Origin: an uncultured Chryseobacterium sp.
GTDB lineage: Bacteria; Bacteroidota; Bacteroidia; Flavobacteriales; Weeksellaceae
Direction of reading: 5' to 3'
DNA length: 56,574 nt
NCBI GenBank assembly: GCA_913777465.1
Contig: CAJYRQ010000031.1
Span: 1 to 56,574, forward strand
The notes under the pieces were generated by a model, which was not told the origin of the DNA, ran no database searches, and saw only the letters and a program-made list of their open reading frames with translations. Made by a program: the position numbers and the translations under genes. This document shows positions 37,265 to 45,466 of the stretch, piece by piece; the stretch's first letter is position 1; each line of letters starts with the position of its first letter.

Positions 37265-38311
37265 CTAGTTGGGAATAACGGTTAGACTTCGGAAGCGGCC
37301 ATTCTGGTTGCCTGTGTTGGTGGTGGTAAGCACTTCCACATCATTGATATATACTTTATAATCGATGCCGGAATTATCTTTATGAAGGATTTTGTAAATG
37401 TTATCGTCCAGCACTTTGAAATCATCACAAAACATAAACTGATTTCCTGTTGAAACCAAATTGTATTGAGTCGCATTTTTATAATAATATTGTGGCAGGA
37501 CATAATATTTATTGCCGTTATCCCATTCCAGATTACGGAAATCAACAGGATTGATATTGGACGGAAAAGCCGTATAAGTATTAGCGCTAAGATTATATTG
37601 TTCAAGCGCGCCGGTCTGCCGATGTCTGGCAATCAGGTAAATCCCTGACGCATCACGTAAAAATTTGAAAAAATTTTTGGTATTCGACAGGAAATAATAA
37701 GTGCCGTTTTTGTAATACCCTGCATCATAATTACCGGAATTGTAATTTTTTGTTGCTGTGATATAAAGATCATTGTTAATGATTTCAATGTCAGAATCGG
37801 AACTAAGGGTTCCGGCATTGTGGTTATGCAGAACCGTCTTGTTGCCGTTTTTCCAGTAGCACAGCTGGTACATATCATTAACGGATGTCGAAGCAGGATT
37901 TTTTATGTTCCCTACAATGTATACATCACCATTTTTGAATGTCATGTCTTTCAGTCTGAAATCATCAGAAGACTGCAGGCCAAGCTGCTGTTCGATGTCG
38001 TACCGGACATTGTTTTTCCAGTAATAATGTTTGAAAGTGTAGGTCGAGGGATCTTGTTTGAACCCTTCTACATACACATCATTATTATCCACTGATACTT
38101 TGGTGGCTGTACATCCTGTCCCTGACGACAGTACCGTTTTGATGTTATTTTTCCAGTAGCTGGCATTGGAGTTTTCATCATTTCCTGCCACATAAAGGTC
38201 GTAGGAAACCAGGGTGTTTTTGCTGATCGTTTCATTTTCATCAGTGCCGGCTTCCCTGCACGAAAATAAAACGGTTAATGTCCCAATAAGAAGTAAAAAT
38301 AAATTTTTCAT
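37265..38311 (-). CDS. Repeat-containing lipoprotein upstream of the sigma factor
   Basis: A 348-residue lipoprotein (lipobox VLFSC, cysteine 18) whose mature part consists of repeating units of about 45 residues. Each has an aromatic-Asn string such as YWKNN, YWKNG or YYKNG and a strand such as DLYVAGN, DVYVEG or DVYIVGN. At least five units run from residue 40 to 240, which suggests a beta-propeller or solenoid fold. It has no known catalytic motif. It starts an operon of lipoprotein, sigma factor and OMP (stop to sigma start 3 nt), so it may act as the outer-surface sensor of a signalling chain; this is inference. Confidence 0.65.
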   Translation of the reverse strand: MKNLFLLLIGTLTVLFSCREAGTDENETISKNTLVSYDLYVAGNDENSNASYWKNNIKTVLSSGTGCTATKVSVDNNDVYVEGFKQDPSTYTFKHYYWKNNVRYDIEQQLGLQSSDDFRLKDMTFKNGDVYIVGNIKNPASTSVNDMYQLCYWKNGNKTVLHNHNAGTLSSDSDIEIINNDLYITATKNYNSGNYDAGYYKNGTYYFLSNTKNFFKFLRDASGIYLIARHRQTGALEQYNLSANTYTAFPSNINPVDFRNLEWDNGNKYYVLPQYYYKNATQYNLVSTGNQFMFCDDFKVLDDNIYKILHKDNSGIDYKVYINDVEVLTTTNTGNQNGRFRSLTVIPN

Positions 38312-38480
38312 AAGAGTACCTTTTATTTAAAGATGAAAAAAAATCAAAAGGTTGCAGCAAAAGCATAAAAAAATTAAAATAAGTTTTAAATGTAAGCATA
38401 TTAAGCTTCGATCCCTTAAGATTCTATGAATATTTCAATATCATCCGGACCAGTGTAAAATAAACAATAATGATTAATTT

Positions 38481-38830
38481 AACGTGAATTCGAGGTACGA
38501 ACCTTAAATAAAGGCTGGAAGAGGGAAGCCGGGTGCCGGAAGTTTATCTTGTCAGACATAGGTTCAAAGGTCTTGATCATCAAACTAAATTTTTATTAGG
38601 TCTTATTTAATCCTGAATAATTAATCATTATTAATTTTCAATAAGGGTATTTTTAAAGTCCCGAAGGAACGGCGTAGTATAAGATTGGATAAAATCCTGT
38701 CAGAAGCGTAAACCATTTATTTGCTGTACCAAAATGAGTGGTATTCAAAACCCCGACTGAATCAACCTCATTTTTATTTTTGAATTAAATAATTGACTGA
38801 ATATAATATCAATACGGGCGAGCTCACATT
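38481..38830 (+). mobile_element. MITE-like element, copy A
   Basis: A 350-bp non-coding block with 12-bp terminal inverted repeats AACGTGAATTCG (38481-38492) and CGAGCTCACATT (38819-38830; 10 of 12 pair). It is flanked by the perfect 5-bp direct repeat AATTT (38476-38480 and 38831-38835), as from target duplication. The interior includes GGCTGGAAGAGGGAAGC and AAAGTCCCGAAGGAACGGC, matching copy B (45614-46080) in the opposite orientation. No open frame of note lies inside. The size and repeats fit a non-autonomous element; the parent transposase is not in the window. Confidence 0.8.
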
Positions 38831-39017
38831 AATTTATTGTCGCTTAAGTTTTAAATTAAATGACAGACTGAATGCTCTGCTGGATACCGGCATTCACAAA
38901 AACGCAGAAAATTCCGGCATCATACCGGAACTTTCTATCTGTATATTGAGAAAATTGTGTTTTTTCTTTAGTAATATCTTTTAATGGTAATTGGCCGTTG
39001 CAGGAGATTACAGTCCG

Positions 39018-39440
39018 TCAATTACAGTTTCCGTTGCAGGGTAAAGTCTGGGCAGCGTCCTGTGTGGTAAATATGAACTGCAATTCCTGATCATTTTCTT
39101 TTTCTGCCGTTTTCTGATAATTTTCCTCTCTCATTAGGCTGTTGTTATCGGTAGCCTTCCATACTTTAAACCGGTTCTGCCCGTAAACGATTTTTACGCT
39201 GTCTGCATAAAAGATGACATTTTCTACAGACCCGGAATTAAGATCCAGTTCCTGGCTGTAGGTATTTCCTTTACCAATCTCATGTTTCGTCTTCTGGCCC
39301 TGTCTATAGGAATAGAGATCCATATCAGCACTGCTTTCATTGATGTAGCTGTATGTATTAATCGTCCGATATTCTATAATTTCCCGTCCGCAGCTCGCAG
39401 CCAGGAATAAAGTAAATAGGGAGAATATTATATTTTTCAT
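39018..39440 (-). CDS. Small lipoprotein of unknown function
   Basis: A 140-residue lipoprotein: MKNIIFSLFTLFLAASCGRE has a good lipobox (AASC, Cys 17). The rest has YSYINESSADMDLYSY, a hydrophilic middle, and TLPCNGNCN at the C-terminus, with two cysteines close together. I recognise no named family. It is separated from other genes by long spacers on both sides, so it is probably expressed alone. Confidence 0.65.
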   Translation of the reverse strand: MKNIIFSLFTLFLAASCGREIIEYRTINTYSYINESSADMDLYSYRQGQKTKHEIGKGNTYSQELDLNSGSVENVIFYADSVKIVYGQNRFKVWKATDNNSLMREENYQKTAEKENDQELQFIFTTQDAAQTLPCNGNCN

Positions 39441-39533
39441 AAGTATTAAATTCAGGCTTGTTATAAAAAGCTGTTCAACAGTATTCGCTTATAAGATGCC
39501 GTAAAATAAAAAGGTTGCAGCCAATAAATAAAA

Positions 39534-39556
39534 AAAGCTCAAAAAATTTGAGCTTT
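39534..39556 (-). terminator. Terminator after the PaaI-type thioesterase gene
   Basis: A perfect 10-bp palindrome AAAGCTCAAA/TTTGAGCTTT with a 3-nt loop. The minus strand continues into a T-run (complement of 39528-39536). It lies about 20 nt past the stop at 39577 and could act bidirectionally. Confidence 0.8.
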
Positions 39557-39576
39557 GTATTTTAATCCATCAGATT

Positions 39577-40011
39577 CTACTTCCTGATAATGGAATTCGT
39601 CATGGTGGTATGGCTGATCAGTGCATCTTTTTCATCGCGGATTTCGATTTCGGAGACATGCATGGTTTTTCCTTTGCGGATAAACCGGGCCACCGCTGTT
39701 ACTATTCCGTCTTTTTTGCTTTTCAGGTGGTTGGTATTGATGTTGGTACCCACGCCGAAGTATTTTTCGCCGTCGATAAAGATGTTGGACAGGCTTGATC
39801 CCATGGTTTCGGCCAGCACACAGCTTGCTCCGCCGTGCATGATCCCGAAAGGCTGGTGAATCCTTGGCAGAACAGGCATCGTAGCCGTTAAGGTTTCATT
39901 TTCCACATCAATATCCGTAAAATGGATTTCCAGGGTTTTGGCGAAAGTTTCTCCGCCCCAGCTGTTGATGAATGCCAGTATTTCTTCCTTTGGTTGATCT
40001 TTAATGTACAT
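39577..40011 (-). CDS. Hotdog-fold thioesterase, PaaI/YdiI type
   Basis: About 144 residues from ATG 40011 (MYIKDQPKEEILAFINSW). The upstream 18 codons at 40012-40065 are made of short GTAATGG-type repeats, so I reject the longer start. Core motifs are QPFGIMHGGASCVLAETMGS and GVGTNINTNHLKSKKDG, the hotdog pattern with His/Gly/Glu at the active site. It could be a 1,4-dihydroxy-2-naphthoyl-CoA thioesterase in menaquinone synthesis, or a phenylacetyl-CoA-type enzyme. The window holds menC- and menF-like genes, which slightly favours the former. A terminator follows. The acyltransferase gene lies 65 nt upstream on the same strand. Confidence 0.8.
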   Translation of the reverse strand: MYIKDQPKEEILAFINSWGGETFAKTLEIHFTDIDVENETLTATMPVLPRIHQPFGIMHGGASCVLAETMGSSLSNIFIDGEKYFGVGTNINTNHLKSKKDGIVTAVARFIRKGKTMHVSEIEIRDEKDALISHTTMTNSIIRK

Positions 40012-40077
40012 CTTTTTTATATGAGTAATGGGTAATGGGTAATGAGTAATAAGTAATTTTGCCAACAGCCAACAGCT
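40012..40077. repeat. Short tandem repeats between thioesterase and acyltransferase genes
   Basis: The plus strand has GTAATGGGTAATGGGTAATGAGTAATAAGTAAT followed by CCAACAGCCAACAGC-like direct repeats. Such microsatellite-like strings are frequent in Bacteroidetes spacers. If translated, they would add a meaningless N-terminal extension to the thioesterase. Confidence 0.7.
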
Positions 40078-40678
40078 AGTTGCCGGCTATGGTTTCGGAA
40101 TCGGTGCCCATGATGTTCGGGTTCCAGTTCTCCGGAATTTTCGGGCCGATATCGTTTTTGATATAATACTCCTGGATTTCCTGCATAATCTCCGTAAAAG
40201 GCACGGAAGCGATCCTTTCATAAGGAATGGTATAGCCCAGGTAAACGATATTGCGTTTAAAATCTCCTGCAGCAAGAACGATAGGGACTTTTGCCGCCAG
40301 TGCCATGTGGTAGAATCCTTTTCTCCATTTCGGAACCCAGCTGCGGGTGCCTTCGGGCGTAATCACCAGGCTGAAATCGTCTTTTGCAAACTGCTCCGCC
40401 ACGAAATTGATCAGGTCGTTTTTCCGGCTGCGGTCGATCCCGATTCCCCCCAGCGCTTTTACGATTCCGCCGTACCAGGCTTTGGTATGCGCATCTTTAA
40501 TGATGATTTTCAATGGTTTCCCCAACGACCAATAGGCAAGATTCCCAAGGATGTATTCCATGTTGTGGGTGTGCGGTGCCACAACCAGGATACAGCGGTC
40601 CAGGCTGCCTGCATCGCCCTGAAGGACAACTTTCCAGCCCATTAATTTTAAGATCAGTCTGCCAATCAGCTTTTTCAT
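40076..40678 (-). CDS. PlsC-like acyltransferase with a variant HX4E motif
   Basis: A 200-residue 1-acylglycerol-3-phosphate acyltransferase-like protein. The first catalytic motif is HTHNME (36-41): His36-X4-Glu41 where the family has HX4D, so the acidic residue is swapped. The second is GIGIDRSRK, the third ITPEGTRSW (110-118), and the fourth is VPIVLAAG. A hydrophobic N-terminus (about 5-20) attaches it to the membrane. It would act in phospholipid or lipid A-type acylation; the substrate is unknown. It is shorter than PlsC. A strong hairpin at 40700-40726 precedes it, so its own promoter must lie close by. Confidence 0.8.
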   Translation of the reverse strand: MKKLIGRLILKLMGWKVVLQGDAGSLDRCILVVAPHTHNMEYILGNLAYWSLGKPLKIIIKDAHTKAWYGGIVKALGGIGIDRSRKNDLINFVAEQFAKDDFSLVITPEGTRSWVPKWRKGFYHMALAAKVPIVLAAGDFKRNIVYLGYTIPYERIASVPFTEIMQEIQEYYIKNDIGPKIPENWNPNIMGTDSETIAGN

Positions 40679-40699
40679 AACATTTCGATTAAAAACAAA

Positions 40700-40726
40700 A
40701 AAGTATAACCAAAGTGGTTATACTTT
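40700..40726 (-). terminator. Perfect 12-bp hairpin terminator downstream of the 20-codon ORF
   Basis: AAAGTATAACCA (40700-40711) and TGGTTATACTTT (40715-40726) are perfectly complementary with an AAG loop. The minus strand then gives TTTTTTGTTTTT, a classic intrinsic terminator. It lies 27 nt past the small ORF and would separate it from the acyltransferase gene. Confidence 0.85.
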
Positions 40727-40752
40727 ACAAATATATTGAAATATTATCGCTC

Positions 40753-40815
40753 TTAAAACAGACTGCTGATTAAATCAACAATTTTCATTACAATTTCTAA
40801 TGCCAGTTGTACCAT
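40753..40815 (-). CDS. Candidate 20-residue hydrophobic peptide
   Basis: On the minus strand, from ATG at 40813-40815 to TAA, this reads MVQLALEIVMKIVDLISSLF. The peptide is short, hydrophobic, with E7, K11 and D14 spaced on one face of a helix, so it is plausibly membrane-active. A good -7 box (40866-40873) lies about 50 nt upstream, and a perfect terminator follows at 40700-40726; together they define a transcript of about 160 nt. This is suggestive, not proof: a short frame of 20 codons can be chance. It resembles type I toxins or phenol-soluble-modulin-like peptides in size, but no relationship is shown. Confidence 0.4.
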   Translation of the reverse strand: MVQLALEIVMKIVDLISSLF

Positions 40816-40865
40816 AATCGTTTAATATTTTTTATGAGTGTTTTTGGTTATTATTTTTTACTACA

Positions 40866-40873
40866 CAAATGTA
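40866..40873 (-). promoter_or_regulatory. -7 element for the small minus-strand transcript
   Basis: The minus strand reads TACATTTG, a match to TAnnTTTG, 50 nt before the 20-codon ORF start. No certain -33 TTG appears at the right distance; the upstream sequence is very AT-rich. Confidence 0.4.
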
Positions 40874-40997
40874 AATATTTTTCCTGAATTGAAGAATTAA
40901 ATTTTTACATTTTTTAATTTTCTCTGAGAGAAGAAGGGTGTGAATTTCAAACGTTTGGGTTATCCGTCCACACCTTCTGCCACTCTCTGAAGTTTAG

Positions 40998-42719
40998 TTA
41001 TTTGGTTTGTATGGAAATTTCGTTTTTATCCTTATCCACTTTGAAGTCGATATTGGCTCCTTTCATCTTTTTGATGCTGTGTTTCATCGAGTCGATCACG
41101 TGGTCTGCTTCATCGCTGGCTACTTTTTTTCCGTTTACGATAATGCTGTCTTCATCATCGGAATTGTATTCTATGGTAGAACCGTTTACTGTGATTTTAT
41201 TTTCCCCGATTTTGATGTTTCCGTCTTCATCTTTCTCCTGGTCGTTATCGTTGATGCCATCTGCATTAAGATCGCCGTCGAAGTTGATGCCATCATGTTT
41301 TACCGGAATCACTACGGTTTTCAGAGGAAGTACCAATTCATAATCTACGCTGTAATCTCTGAATCGGTGATCGTAAGGGTATTTGATGTAATTCGGAAAG
41401 ATGATTTTATTGTTGATGACATCTACCGGAACGCTTACATTCAACGGAAGGTTGTATCCTTTTGCTTCTTTTTTAATGATCAGATAAGGTGTCTTCACAT
41501 CGGCTTTTCTTGTTACATCTACATGGATCCAGTCTTTGTGGTAAACCGAAACCTTATCGGAATACAGATCGTCGTCATAAGCGATGAAATTCTGGGGGAT
41601 GGTTACCTGCTTGAAATCCGCATAGATCGTATCCGATTTGGTATTGATGGAAATCTCTTCCGTATCTTCTTTATGGCCTTTGAAAAACATTTCTCTCTTT
41701 GCTAAGCTTGCTCCGAAATAAGCCCCTAAACCAACGGTTGTAAGGAACAACGCGCCCAATACCCAGCCGATATTTCTCAGTTTTGTTTTAGGAGAGAAAA
41801 TCTTGATGCTCAATACGGTGAACAGTACCGCAGGAATCAGAGATCCGATGATAATCAGTGCTGAAAATACAGTATAAAGACCGTCGTCGTCAAAAAGGAA
41901 CTTCATTTCATTGGCACCCGGAAAGTTGGAATCGATCCCGAATAAGCCGAACAGAACAAATACCCCGATGATGCTTCCTACCGCCATCAATGCGAAGAAT
42001 ACCCCGATGATGTATTTTAGAACATTCCATACGCCACTGCCGGCATTATTGATGTAAGGCTTGTTTTCGATATAGATTTCACCCGCTCTTGTGGTGGTTT
42101 CATTCGCAAACTGTACCAGCTTGCTGGATTCTTCCTTTAAGTTATCGAAGTTCAGTGGTTTTCCTTTCATTTTCAGGAAGTCGGATGCCGTTTCCGCTTT
42201 TGGAAGCACCGCCCAAAGGATAAGATAAAGGAAGAATATTAGAGTAGAGGAAATGGCTGCTGTGAAAATCCCAAGAATAAAAATTCCAAGCCAGATCAGT
42301 CTCATCGCCGTAATATCCATTCCGAAATAAGCGGCCAGACCGGCACAAACTCCTGCAATTTTCTGCTTTTCAGGATCACGGAACAGCTGCTTTTTGTCGG
42401 AATATTCGGTTCCTGCAGTGCTGGTTCGCTTTGTGTTCTTCTCAGAATAATATGCTTCTTCCTGTTCTTCGATTTTTTCCGGGCTTCCGATCTGGGCAAT
42501 TACCCTTTCTACGTCCGAATCGTTGATGACTTCACGTTTCGCCATGGAATCCCTGAAGATTTCCACCATTCTGATTTCTATGTCGTGCATTACCTCATCC
42601 GCTTCCGAAGCATCCAGCGAGCTTCTCAGCGCATTCAGGTAATCGCTCAGTTTTATATAAGCATGTTCTTCTATCGTAAAAGAAAAACCGGCAAGTCCTA
42701 TTGAGAGTGTTTTGTTCAT
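40998..42719 (-). CDS. PspC-domain membrane protein
   Basis: A 573-residue protein. The N-terminal cytoplasmic part includes KLSDYLNALRSSLDASEADE, common in PspC/PadR-linked proteins. The PspC domain (about 112-172) has KKQLFRDPEKQKIAGVCAGLAAYFGMD and two hydrophobic helices. Three to four further membrane helices (about 230-350) and a C-terminal beta-rich, adhesin-like domain with acidic repeats (DGDLNADGINDNDQEKDEDGN) follow. PspC proteins respond to membrane stress. The gene sits 10 nt downstream of a PadR regulator, so the pair is likely coregulated. Confidence 0.85.
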   Translation of the reverse strand: MNKTLSIGLAGFSFTIEEHAYIKLSDYLNALRSSLDASEADEVMHDIEIRMVEIFRDSMAKREVINDSDVERVIAQIGSPEKIEEQEEAYYSEKNTKRTSTAGTEYSDKKQLFRDPEKQKIAGVCAGLAAYFGMDITAMRLIWLGIFILGIFTAAISSTLIFFLYLILWAVLPKAETASDFLKMKGKPLNFDNLKEESSKLVQFANETTTRAGEIYIENKPYINNAGSGVWNVLKYIIGVFFALMAVGSIIGVFVLFGLFGIDSNFPGANEMKFLFDDDGLYTVFSALIIIGSLIPAVLFTVLSIKIFSPKTKLRNIGWVLGALFLTTVGLGAYFGASLAKREMFFKGHKEDTEEISINTKSDTIYADFKQVTIPQNFIAYDDDLYSDKVSVYHKDWIHVDVTRKADVKTPYLIIKKEAKGYNLPLNVSVPVDVINNKIIFPNYIKYPYDHRFRDYSVDYELVLPLKTVVIPVKHDGINFDGDLNADGINDNDQEKDEDGNIKIGENKITVNGSTIEYNSDDEDSIIVNGKKVASDEADHVIDSMKHSIKKMKGANIDFKVDKDKNEISIQTK

Positions 42720-42729
42720 AGCTTTGTTT

Positions 42730-43059
42730 TTAATGTTTTTGAGTGATTTGGTTAACTGAATCTGTCAGGTCGTTCCAGGTATTTTGAAGTTCCCCTAAGA
42801 ACAGTTTCCCTTTTTCCGTAATCTGGTAATATTTTCTGGGTGGTCCTCCCGTAGACTCCTCCCACCGGTAGGAAAGAAACTCGCCGTTCTTCAATCGGGT
42901 TAAAAGAGGGTAGAGGGTTCCTTCCACAACATCCAGCTTTCCTTTTTTCAGCTCGTCGATCAGGTCGGAAACATACATCTCACGGTGGTTGATCAGGCTT
43001 AAAATACAGAATTCCAGAATCCCTTTCCGCATTTGCGCTTTGGTATTTTCGGTATTCAT
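42730..43059 (-). CDS. PadR-family transcriptional regulator
   Basis: A 109-residue winged-helix regulator. ILEFCILSLINHREMYVSDLI opens the fold, the recognition helix region has VEGTLYPLLTRLKNGEFLSYRWEESTGGPPRKYYQITEKGK, which is the PadR signature. The short length (no long C-terminal coil) marks the small PadR-s1 subgroup, which commonly regulates its own operon. Two palindromes overlap its promoter at 43136-43174. It lies 10 nt upstream of the PspC gene. Confidence 0.93.
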   Translation of the reverse strand: MNTENTKAQMRKGILEFCILSLINHREMYVSDLIDELKKGKLDVVEGTLYPLLTRLKNGEFLSYRWEESTGGPPRKYYQITEKGKLFLGELQNTWNDLTDSVNQITQKH

Positions 43060-43135
43060 CTTTAATAAGTTTTGTTAATTAGTTATATAATCTTCGAATC
43101 GGGAACCCGGCCAGCAGAACCTTCTTCGATTTTAC

Positions 43136-43174
43136 ATTACAAAGATATGTAATAAAAATGGTATTATGCAATAC
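43136..43174 (-). promoter_or_regulatory. Promoter with two overlapping palindromes, likely PadR operator
   Basis: On the minus strand a TTG (complement of 43169-43171) and TATCTTTG (complement of 43140-43147) are 21 nt apart, a good Bacteroidetes promoter. The perfect palindrome GTATTATGCAATAC (43161-43174) covers the -33 element. ATTACA-N6-TGTAAT (43136-43153) covers the -7 element. Placement suits autorepression by PadR, though the known PadR site ATGT-N8-ACAT is only loosely matched. Confidence 0.55.
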
Positions 43175-43276
43175 AAAGTAGTGGAAAAATATTTATATAT
43201 TGTGTAAGTAATTGTAAATCAGTTTAATTATTTTTAACGTTGAAATTCAGGAACTCAGGATTTTTATGAAATCGGA

Positions 43277-44611
43277 TTAAATTTTAATAATTTTACCGGA
43301 CAGGCTGGTCGTTCTTAAGGTAACCAGCGCCTTTTTCTCCAGTTGCTGCTGATAAGATTGGAAACGGTATCTGTTGTAGAATTTACGAACGATCAGCGTC
43401 ATTTCCATCATCGCAAAATGTTCGCCGATGCAGAGACGCGGCCCTGCTCCAAAGGGGTAATAAGCGAAATTACGGGCATTTTCATCGTCGAAACGTTCCG
43501 GGATAAAATCGTCGGGACGGTCCCAGTATTTCGGATTCCGGTGAAGGCCTGAAATATAAAGGATGATTAAAGTCCCTTTTTCCCACGAATATTCTTTGAA
43601 ACGGTCGTCCTCCAGGGCCTGGCGGTCCATGGCCCATGCCGGGGAATGGAGCCGTATCGCTTCTTTAATAATATTGGTTGTGAATGATTTCTTCATCAGG
43701 CTTTCAGTGGTAAAGGCATTTTCCCCTTCTGCGGCAATTTCCTGCCTTAATTTTTCCTCCGCTTCAGGGTTCTGGCTGATTTCAAAAAAGATAAAGCTTA
43801 ATGCATTGGCGGTGGTCTCATGCCCGGCGATAAAAAGGATCAGCATTTCATCCACAAGCTGCTGATCAGACATCGGAAGTCCGGTATCTTCATATCTTGA
43901 TTGGATCAGCATATCCAGCAGGTCGTTTTTTTCCTCACCCGAATTCCGGCGTTTATCCAGCACACTTTGAATAATGGCCTTCGACCGCTCACTTTTCCGG
44001 ATGGTTTTCCCGATCACACCCAGTGCTTTCAGGATCTGGGTATAAAGAGGAATCCTTACTTCTTTGGCAAAAACTTCCTGCACTTCAGTAATAATTTTTC
44101 CCAACTCCTTAATTTCGGTTTCCTCAATGTCCGAACTGAAAAGGGTTTTGGCGACGATGTTAAAAGCCAGGGTATGAAAAAAGTCGTACAGATCGATTTC
44201 CGGTTCCTGATCAAAAGATCGGAATGCTTTATCGATCTCCTCGTCCATAATGGAAATCAGATTCGCAATTTTGGCTTTGCTGAAGCCGGGCTGGATGAGC
44301 CGCCGCTGTCGGAGCCAGTCTTTGCCGTTGTTGGTCAGCAGCCCGTTTCCCAGGTATTTGCCGAGGGTGACTGCCTGTATCTCAGATTTAAAATAGTTTT
44401 TGTGGTTCTGCTTTAAAATATATTCGATAAACTCTTTATCCTGCGAGAAAATGAATTTTTTATCCGTTAAGGTCGCTTTCAGGTAATAGGTATCGCCTGC
44501 GATCGCATGATTTCCGCTGATGACACCCAACGGATCTTTTACCCCATTAAGTAATGAATATAATTTTCTTTTTCCTTTAATCTCTGCCGGATAATTGAAT
44601 TTCGGAGCCAT
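43277..44611 (-). CDS. Cytochrome P450
   Basis: A 444-residue P450 monooxygenase. The heme-binding loop is FGAGPRLCIG (387-396, Cys394), the I-helix is AGHETTAN (252-259) and the K-helix is EAIR (E307, R310). The PERF motif is PERFDD (371-376). It lacks a fused reductase, so it needs partner electron carriers, none of which is adjacent. It has no signal peptide and is cytosolic. The substrate is unknown; class resemblance is to CYP102/CYP110-like bacterial enzymes. It is monocistronic between the PadR region and a divergent HD gene. Confidence 0.92.
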   Translation of the reverse strand: MAPKFNYPAEIKGKRKLYSLLNGVKDPLGVISGNHAIAGDTYYLKATLTDKKFIFSQDKEFIEYILKQNHKNYFKSEIQAVTLGKYLGNGLLTNNGKDWLRQRRLIQPGFSKAKIANLISIMDEEIDKAFRSFDQEPEIDLYDFFHTLAFNIVAKTLFSSDIEETEIKELGKIITEVQEVFAKEVRIPLYTQILKALGVIGKTIRKSERSKAIIQSVLDKRRNSGEEKNDLLDMLIQSRYEDTGLPMSDQQLVDEMLILFIAGHETTANALSFIFFEISQNPEAEEKLRQEIAAEGENAFTTESLMKKSFTTNIIKEAIRLHSPAWAMDRQALEDDRFKEYSWEKGTLIILYISGLHRNPKYWDRPDDFIPERFDDENARNFAYYPFGAGPRLCIGEHFAMMEMTLIVRKFYNRYRFQSYQQQLEKKALVTLRTTSLSGKIIKI

Positions 44612-44837
44612 ACTGAAATATTTACCTTAAAATTACGACTAATCTCCCGTAATAAAAACATGAAATTTTAAAGGATTAAATGGTTTACATACAAGTCCTT
44701 CAGCATTGGTTTTACATATTCCTGAGGCTTTGCGATGTCCGACTTCAGAACTGAAGGACAACGGGAATTTAAGTAAAGAATATTTTCAAAAGCCCTATTT
44801 TTGCAAAAAATTACCATCAAGTAAAATAAAACCAGCA

Positions 44838-45428
44838 ATGAAGATCCAGAAAGAAATCGATTTTATCCTGGCGGTAGACGCCCTGAAAAATGTACAGCGA
44901 AGAAATTATAATGCCGACGATTCAAGAAGGGAAAACACGGCGGAACACTCCTGGCAGATCATTATTCTGGCCCAGATCCTTTTTCCGTATGCCAAAAACC
45001 GGGCGGACATCGATTTGCTGAGGGTGATCCGGATGCTTTCCATTCATGACCTGGTGGAAATTGAAGCCGGAGATACCTTTATATTTGATGAAGCGGCGAT
45101 GGTCGGGAAATTTGAACGGGAAAAAATTTCCGCCCAAAAGATTTTCGGAATCCTCGACGAGCCGCTGCGGTCTGAATTTTTCAACCTGTGGCTGGAATTT
45201 GAAGAGGAACAGACTCCCGATGCCATTTTTGCCTGTGCGATCGACCGGATTATGCCTTTCATTCTAAATTCGCACACTTCGGGAAAAAGCTGGACGGAAG
45301 CCGGCGTTACCGAGCGTCAGATCCGGAATATGCTGGAAAATGCCATCAGCCGGGCGTCCGACGAATTGGGAGAAGCCTTCCAGCTGCTGCTGATTAGAAA
45401 CCTGGAGACAGAGAAGGTGATGAAATAA
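44838..45428 (+). CDS. HD-domain phosphohydrolase
   Basis: About 196 residues from ATG 44838 (MKIQKEIDFILAVDALKNVQR). The longer frame upstream starts in sequence that includes a -7 box (TATTTTTG, 44796-44803), so I reject it. The HD motif set is EHSWQIIILAQ (about 35-45), IHDLVEIEAGDTF (about 70-82) and a distal acidic Asp near AIDRIMPF, fitting the YfbR/HDDC2-like 5'-nucleotidase group. That group dephosphorylates deoxynucleoside monophosphates in nucleotide turnover. The call to that subfamily is moderate. It stands alone before a long spacer. Confidence 0.85.
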   Translation: MKIQKEIDFILAVDALKNVQRRNYNADDSRRENTAEHSWQIIILAQILFPYAKNRADIDLLRVIRMLSIHDLVEIEAGDTFIFDEAAMVGKFEREKISAQKIFGILDEPLRSEFFNLWLEFEEEQTPDAIFACAIDRIMPFILNSHTSGKSWTEAGVTERQIRNMLENAISRASDELGEAFQLLLIRNLETEKVMK

Positions 45429-45433
45429 GTAAG

Positions 45434-45466
45434 TTGGATGAGGGAAGCTGGAGGCTGGAGGTTTTT
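45434..45466. repeat. Dispersed CTTCCAGCTTCC-type motif, copy 2
   Basis: TTGGATGAGGGAAGCTGGAGGCTGGAGG is the complement-type variant of the strings at 13334-13365 and 46021-46050, placed about 6 nt past the HD stop. Its function is unknown; it recurs in spacers on either strand. Confidence 0.6.

Noticed and set aside
38793-38984. 63-codon frame on the plus strand
   Set aside because: It begins inside the right end of MITE copy A, crosses its boundary, and has no protein signal.
40012-40065. N-terminal extension MAKLLITHYPLPITHIKK of the thioesterase
   Set aside because: It is encoded by short tandem repeats in the spacer and unlike hotdog N-termini; ATG 40011 is better.
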